A stretch of DNA of 64,000 nucleotides, from NCBI RefSeq assembly GCF_021404465.1, contig NZ_JABFTT010000016.1, positions 46,869-110,868 of the forward strand, read 5' to 3'. This DNA comes from Billgrantia zhangzhouensis (lineage in GTDB: Bacteria; Pseudomonadota; Gammaproteobacteria; Pseudomonadales; Halomonadaceae). A model generated the notes under the pieces. It was not told the origin of the DNA. It saw nothing but the letters and a program-made list of their open reading frames with translations, and searched no databases. A program made the position numbers and the translations under genes. This document shows positions 59,621-64,000 of the stretch, in pieces (the first letter of the stretch is position 1; every line of letters starts with the position of its first letter).

Positions 59621-60739
59621 ATGACACCTTTGATCGTCTCCATTGAGACGCTGCTGGTCGACTTGCCGACCATCCGTCCCCACAAGCTCTCCATGACCAC
59701 CATGGCCTGCCAGACCATGGTCATCGTGCGGCTGCGCGACAGTGACGGCGTCGAGGGGCTGGGCGAGGGCACCACCATCGGTGGCCTGGCTTATGGCCCT
59801 GAGAGTCCGGAGAGCATCAAGCGCAACATCGATGCCTACCTGGCGCCACTGCTGATCGGCCAGCCTGCCGACAACCTCAATGTTCTGCGCGCCCGGCTGG
59901 CGCGCCATGCCCGCGGCAACAGTATTGCCAAGTCGGCGCTGGAGACGGCGCTGCTCGATGCCCAGGGCAAGCGCGTGGGCCTGCCGGTGGCGGCGCTGCT
60001 GGGCGGCGCCCGTCAGACCCACCTGCCGGTGCTGTGGACGCTGGCCAGCGGCGACACCCGCAAGGACATCGACGAGGCCTGCCAGCGCCTTGAGGAGCGT
60101 CGCCACTGCGACTTCAAACTCAAGATCGGCGCCAACCCGGTGGACCGGGACGTGGCCCATGTGGCGGCCATCAAGGAGGCCTTGGACGGCCGGGCCAGCG
60201 TGCGCGTCGACGTCAACCAGGCCTGGGACGAGACCACCGCGGTGCGCGGCATCGCCGCGCTGCAAGCCGCAGGTATCGACCTGATCGAGCAGCCGATTCC
60301 CGCCCGCGAGCATGCCGGCCTAGTACGCCTGGCCAGCCGCTTCGAGGTACCGATGCTGGCTGACGAGTCGGTCCAGAACGCTCGCGATGGCCTCGACCTG
60401 GCGGCCGGCGGCTTCCACGGCGCCTTCGCCCTGAAGATCGCCAAGTCCGGTGGGCTGTACGGGGTGCTGGAGCTGGCCCATGTGGCCCAGGCGGCGGGGA
60501 TTGGGCTGTACGGCGGCACCCTGCTGGAGGGCACCATCGGCACCGCCGCCTCGCTGCACGCCTGGGCGACGCTGCCCGAGCTGGCCTGGGGCAGCGAGAT
60601 GTTCGGCCCGCTGCTGCTCAAGGACGACATCGTCACCGAGCCGCTGCGCTACCACGACTTCGGCGTCGAGCTGCCGACCGGCCCAGGGCTCGGCATTTCT
60701 CTCGACGAAGACAAGCTGGCCCACTATTCGCGCAAGTAA
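59621..60739 (+). CDS. catB: Muconate cycloisomerase, copy 2
   Basis: 372 residues from the ATG at 59621, exactly the length of copy 1; a longer frame exists upstream but runs through the promoter. KxK motif in CDFKLKIGAN, metal ligands in VRVDVNQAWDE and LIEQPIP. Very similar to the copy at 23726 over its whole length. It works with catC2 33 bases downstream. No catA follows; its catA partner is probably the gene at 33682. Confidence 0.95.
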   Translation: MTPLIVSIETLLVDLPTIRPHKLSMTTMACQTMVIVRLRDSDGVEGLGEGTTIGGLAYGPESPESIKRNIDAYLAPLLIGQPADNLNVLRARLARHARGNSIAKSALETALLDAQGKRVGLPVAALLGGARQTHLPVLWTLASGDTRKDIDEACQRLEERRHCDFKLKIGANPVDRDVAHVAAIKEALDGRASVRVDVNQAWDETTAVRGIAALQAAGIDLIEQPIPAREHAGLVRLASRFEVPMLADESVQNARDGLDLAAGGFHGAFALKIAKSGGLYGVLELAHVAQAAGIGLYGGTLLEGTIGTAASLHAWATLPELAWGSEMFGPLLLKDDIVTEPLRYHDFGVELPTGPGLGISLDEDKLAHYSRK

Positions 60740-60771
60740 GCCGTCGAGCAGAGACTGAAGAGGAGAGAGCG

Positions 60772-61062
60772 ATGCTGTTTCAAGTGGAAATGACCGTCAA
60801 GTTGCCCCCGGAGATGCCGTCCGAGCAGGCCGCCGAGATCAAGGCGAAAGAGAAGGCGTACTCCCAGGAACTGCAGCGCGCAGGCAAGTGGCGTCACCTG
60901 TGGCGGGTGGCGGGAAGCTACGCCAACGTCAGCGTGTTTGACGTAGAGGATAACGCTGAGCTGCAGGAGATCGTCTCGAACCTGCCGCTTTTTCCCTACA
61001 TGGAGATCAGCGTCAAGCCGCTGTGCCGCCACCCGTCCTCGATTCGCGACGACGATAGCTGA
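60772..61062 (+). CDS. catC: Muconolactone delta-isomerase, copy 2
   Basis: 96 residues, the same length as copy 1, with the same core WRHLWRVAGSYANVSVFDV and end PLCRHPSSIRDDDS. GAGGAGAGAG site precedes the ATG. Converts muconolactone to 3-oxoadipate enol-lactone. Confidence 0.96.
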   Translation: MLFQVEMTVKLPPEMPSEQAAEIKAKEKAYSQELQRAGKWRHLWRVAGSYANVSVFDVEDNAELQEIVSNLPLFPYMEISVKPLCRHPSSIRDDDS

Positions 61063-61151
61063 CATTCTTGATTTCGATCTATTCTTGCGATGCCTTCTCT
61101 CATGGCCCATCGGGCTCGTGCGGGGCGGGCATCTGACCAGTGAGCCTTGCC

Positions 61152-62654
61152 ATGAACTCTTCCGGTACCAATGCGCCATCCGTCGACAGGGCTGCCGTCT
61201 CCGACTTCAAACCCTTTTCTTTGGCCGCGGGAGTGATAATTGCCCTGGCCTCCTTCTCGCTCTTGCCCGATAGCCTGGGCCTCGATGCTCGCATCGTGGC
61301 GGGGATCGCCATGCTGATGGCGGTCTGGTGGATGACCGAGGCACTGCCGATTCCCGCCACCTCGCTGCTGCCGCTGGTGCTCTTTCCCTTCTTCGGTATC
61401 GCCACCGTAGGAGCCACGGCCTCGCCCTATGCGCACTCCATCGTCTTCTTGGTACTGGGCGGGGTGCTGTTGGGTCTGGCAACCCAGCGCTGGCAATTGC
61501 ACCGGCGTTTCGCGCTGATGACGGTGCTGCTTGTCGGCACCCGGCCGGCCCAGATCGTCTTCGGCCTGATGGCGGCCAGCTGGTTTATCACCATGTGGGT
61601 CAGCAACACTGCAACGGCAGTGATCATGATGCCCATCGGCGGCTCCATCATCGCCCTGGTGAAGTCGCTAGGTAATGGAGAGGCGACGCCCAAGTTTTCC
61701 GCGGCGGTGCTGATCGGCATCGCCTATGCGATCACCATCGGCTCCATGGCGACCCTGATCGGTCAGCCGCCCATGGCGCTGATGCGTGCCTACCTCGAGG
61801 ATTCTCACGGCCTCGTCATTGGCTTCGGCCACTGGATGTTGATGGGCCTGCCGTTTTCCTTCGCTATGTTGCTGCTGGCCTGGTGGGTGCTCAACAAGCT
61901 GGTGTTCCGTGCCGAGATCGAGGACATCCAGGGCGGACGGGCAATGATAGAGTCGGAGCTCAAGGCCATGGGGCGGCTGACGCTCGAGGAGCGTCGTGTG
62001 CTGATGGTCTTCGCCGGGGCGGTATTTTGCTGGGTGTTCCTGCCGCTGCTGGCGCGGGTACCGGCCATCGCCGCGGCCTTGCCCTGGCTGACCAATATCA
62101 ATGACACCAGCGTCGCCATCCTGGCGGCTATCCTGATGTTCGTGATTCCCGCGTCACGGGGAAAGGGGACCCTGCTGGAGTGGTCGGCGACCCGCGAAGT
62201 GCCCTGGGGCGTTCTGATCCTGTTCGGTGGTGGCCTGACTCTATCGGCCCAGTTCACCGCTACCGGGCTGAGTGCCTGGATCGGCGAGAGCGTCTCGGGT
62301 CTGGCGGGGTTGCCGCCGCTGCTGGTGCTCGGGGTGACCGCTGTGGTTATCATCCTGCTTACCGAGCTGACCAGCAACACTGCCACGGCTGCCGCCTTCT
62401 TCCCGATCATGGGTGCCATCGCCACGGGGCTGGGCATCGACCCGCTGTTGATGACCATCGTGGTTACCTTCGCCGTCAGTTGCGCCTTCATGCTGCCGGT
62501 GGCCACGCCATCCAATGCGGTGGCCTTCGCTACGGGCGACCTACCGATCGGCCACATGATCCGTGCCGGTATCTGGATGAACCTGATCGGTTTGCTGGTG
62601 ATCGTGGCGGCGCTCTATACCATCACCCCGTTGGTGTTCGGGGTCGGATTATAA
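61152..62654 (+). CDS. DASS/SLC13-family anion symporter
   Basis: 500 residues from the ATG at 61152; a GTG start at 61140 would add four residues and neither has a strong ribosome site. About 11-12 membrane segments. Family signatures: two SNT-type motifs, MWVSNTATAVIMMPIGG and LTSNTATAAAFFPIMGA, which bind sodium and carboxylate, and the conserved LPVATPSNAVAFA. It imports di- or tricarboxylates, or muconate-like compounds, with sodium. Placement 89 bases after catC2 suggests a ring-cleavage dicarboxylate such as muconate as a possible ligand (inference). Confidence 0.88.
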   Translation: MNSSGTNAPSVDRAAVSDFKPFSLAAGVIIALASFSLLPDSLGLDARIVAGIAMLMAVWWMTEALPIPATSLLPLVLFPFFGIATVGATASPYAHSIVFLVLGGVLLGLATQRWQLHRRFALMTVLLVGTRPAQIVFGLMAASWFITMWVSNTATAVIMMPIGGSIIALVKSLGNGEATPKFSAAVLIGIAYAITIGSMATLIGQPPMALMRAYLEDSHGLVIGFGHWMLMGLPFSFAMLLLAWWVLNKLVFRAEIEDIQGGRAMIESELKAMGRLTLEERRVLMVFAGAVFCWVFLPLLARVPAIAAALPWLTNINDTSVAILAAILMFVIPASRGKGTLLEWSATREVPWGVLILFGGGLTLSAQFTATGLSAWIGESVSGLAGLPPLLVLGVTAVVIILLTELTSNTATAAAFFPIMGAIATGLGIDPLLMTIVVTFAVSCAFMLPVATPSNAVAFATGDLPIGHMIRAGIWMNLIGLLVIVAALYTITPLVFGVGL

Positions 62655-63032
62655 GCAATATTCTAAACTCACTCCGCCGACGCTCATCGCCACGGCACCT
62701 GCGAGTATTCTGCCTCTTGGAATCCCCTGGGCCCGAACGTATCGACCGCAACAAGAGAATCAATACCGAGGTGAGTGAGATGCCCGGTGGTAGTTTACCC
62801 GTCGTCGACACCCGGGTGGGCCGAGAACTTCGCCTGCCTCAAGCAGTGCATCGCCAAGGCGCCGGAGGTTCGCTTCGTCGACGCCACGAGCGGCAAGACG
62901 TACCTGCGCGCCAGCTCGGGCCGCTTCGCGGTGGAGGACGCCGAGTTGCTGCAGGCCAGGCGCCGGAGTGTTAGCTGGCAACGCGCCCGGGCGCCAGAGC
63001 GGGCGCGTTGCATGGTTCGATTTTCGCTACGC
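62655..63032. other. Intergenic region between DASS transporter and gfa
   Basis: 378 bases with no intact gene. A forward frame at about 62783-62965 (WAENFACLKQ ... RASSGRFAVEDAELLQ) reads like a piece of a real protein but has no start context, and I do not recognise it. A hairpin lies at 62979-63010. Confidence 0.4.
62979..63010. other. Hairpin downstream of gfa
   Basis: Perfect 10-base arms CAACGCGCCC (62979-62988) and GGGCGCGTTG (63001-63010) with a 12-base loop, 23 bases beyond the gfa stop. There is no T run on either strand, so termination is uncertain. Confidence 0.45.
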
Positions 63033-63776
63033 TCAAAGCACCCCCTTGGCCTTGGCAGTATGCGTAGCGATGGCATCCATCAGCGGCGGCGAGAGGCAGT
63101 CGTAGGGCGGTAGGCCCAGCTCCTGTAGCCGTGAGCGGACTGGGCCCATGTTCTCCGGGTCGGCACCGGATTCGATGATCGACGAGACAAAGGCAGCGAA
63201 CTCGGGGCCGGCCCAGCCCTCGTCGTAGGACAGCTCGGTATGGATGAAGTCGAGCCCATGGAAGGGATGCCCGGTGTTCTCGATACGGCCGTACATGTGC
63301 ACGCCGCACTCCTTGCAGGCATGACGCTGGATGGCGGCGGCTGGATCGACCACTTCGAGCTTCTCCTCGTGGGCCGTGACCCGGAGCTTGTCGCGGGGCA
63401 CTACGGCTACCATTGAGAATAGCGCGCCTTCGGGCTTCCAGCACTTGGTGCAGCCACAGACGTGGTTATGGGCGCACTGGGCGTCGACCGTCAGCTCTAC
63501 CTGGTCGCCGTTGCAGTGGCAGTAGAGTTTCCCGCCGGTAAAGCTCTCGCTGCCGCGCTTGACGCCGTCATCGACAGCGGGATGAATGTGAACGCTATGG
63601 TGGCTCATGGTGGATCGACTCCCCTGTGTTGTCGTTGTCGAGGGGCTTGCTGCCGCGGGAGGCGGCGTGTGAGATGCGCTCGTTGCCGAGGCGGTTTTTG
63701 TTCCACTGTCGGATGCGGCTCTCGGTGGGGCGGGCTTGCCGCCGAACCAGCGCTGGATCATGTCCATCAGGCTCAT
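63033..63776 (-). CDS. gfa: Glutathione-dependent formaldehyde-activating enzyme, possibly N-terminally extended
   Basis: The Gfa domain begins [19 protein letters not shown] at 63608 and runs 191 residues, the family length. Zinc cysteines are in [15 protein letters not shown] and [10 protein letters not shown]. It combines formaldehyde with glutathione. An in-frame ATG at 63776 has a much better ribosome site (AAGGAGG) and would add 56 residues: a short amphipathic start ([14 protein letters not shown]) and a Ser/Thr/Ala/Pro-rich linker. I give the longer form; the true start may be 63608. It lies upstream of a gap of about 107 bases from the end of adhC on the same strand, and would serve formaldehyde from vanillate demethylation. 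Confidence 0.82.
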   Translation of the reverse strand: MSLMDMIQRWFGGKPAPPRAASDSGTKTASATSASHTPPPAAASPSTTTTQGSRSTMSHHSVHIHPAVDDGVKRGSESFTGGKLYCHCNGDQVELTVDAQCAHNHVCGCTKCWKPEGALFSMVAVVPRDKLRVTAHEEKLEVVDPAAAIQRHACKECGVHMYGRIENTGHPFHGLDFIHTELSYDEGWAGPEFAAFVSSIIESGADPENMGPVRSRLQELGLPPYDCLSPPLMDAIATHTAKAKGVL

Positions 63777-63883
63777 GAGTGCCTCCTTGCCCTTGGCATT
63801 GTTATCGTTGGTACAGCTTCGGACGTGTATCGCTCCTCTCTGGGCTTCTGACGCCTGCGCCTTGGCGCGTCACCGGGCTCCTA

Positions 63884-64000
<117 letters not shown>

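Overview
The window looks like the chromosome of a high-GC, marine or halophilic gammaproteobacterium, most likely Halomonadaceae (Halomonas/Billgrantia type). This is inferred from gene content and protein style (DcaP porin, many TRAP transporters, cat/ben/van/pob genes of gammaproteobacterial type), not from a marker gene. It is an aromatic-acid catabolic supercluster: nearly every gene imports an aromatic acid, converts it to protocatechuate or catechol, or opens the catechol ring. No tRNA, rRNA, CRISPR array or intact insertion sequence was seen.

Layout. 1-6.4 kb: thiolase (cut by the window edge), DcaP-like porin, DsbA-like thiol oxidoreductase, and a crotonase / SDR / acyl-CoA dehydrogenase operon that could shorten the side chain of hydroxycinnamates. 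6.6-13.7 kb: vanillate module (vanA, vanB, an extra TRAP binding protein, divergent GntR regulator vanR with VanO-type operators, and a complete TRAP transporter). 13.7-16 kb: pobR/pobA (4-hydroxybenzoate). 16-22.7 kb: a methyltransferase, then a MarR regulator + TRAP transporter divergent from mobA (3-hydroxybenzoate). 22.7-32.7 kb: catR / catBCA / benABCD / two benE genes (benzoate to catechol to muconolactone). 32.7-33.7 kb: decayed DNA with a fused gfa-adhC remnant, then a second catA.

35-58.2 kb: an island between catA2 and catR2B2C2. Its first half (35.0-43.2 kb) is an uncommon set: an opine-dehydrogenase-family enzyme, a 3-hydroxyacyl-CoA-dehydrogenase-family enzyme, two TRAP binding proteins with one permease pair, an enolase-superfamily enzyme and an arylmalonate decarboxylase homologue with the diagnostic active-site residues. 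The second half (43.5-58.2 kb) is an indole-3-acetate (iac) cluster, iacHABCDEF + TRAP + tautomerase + iacG + iacI + iacR, preceded by another TRAP system. A near-palindromic motif (TTGAAAATTCATGTGAT or a close variant) precedes the arylmalonate operon, the following TRAP operon and iacH. The three units may therefore form one regulon that makes and burns an arylacetate such as indole-3-acetate.

58.2-64 kb: a catR fragment, intact catR2, catB2C2, a DASS/SLC13 carboxylate transporter, gfa and the 3' end of a glutathione-dependent formaldehyde dehydrogenase gene. The last two would remove the formaldehyde released by VanAB. The second cat set is split by the island (catA2 on the left, catR2B2C2 on the right), and the gfa-adhC ends occur on both sides. 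This suggests segmental duplication with the island placed inside.
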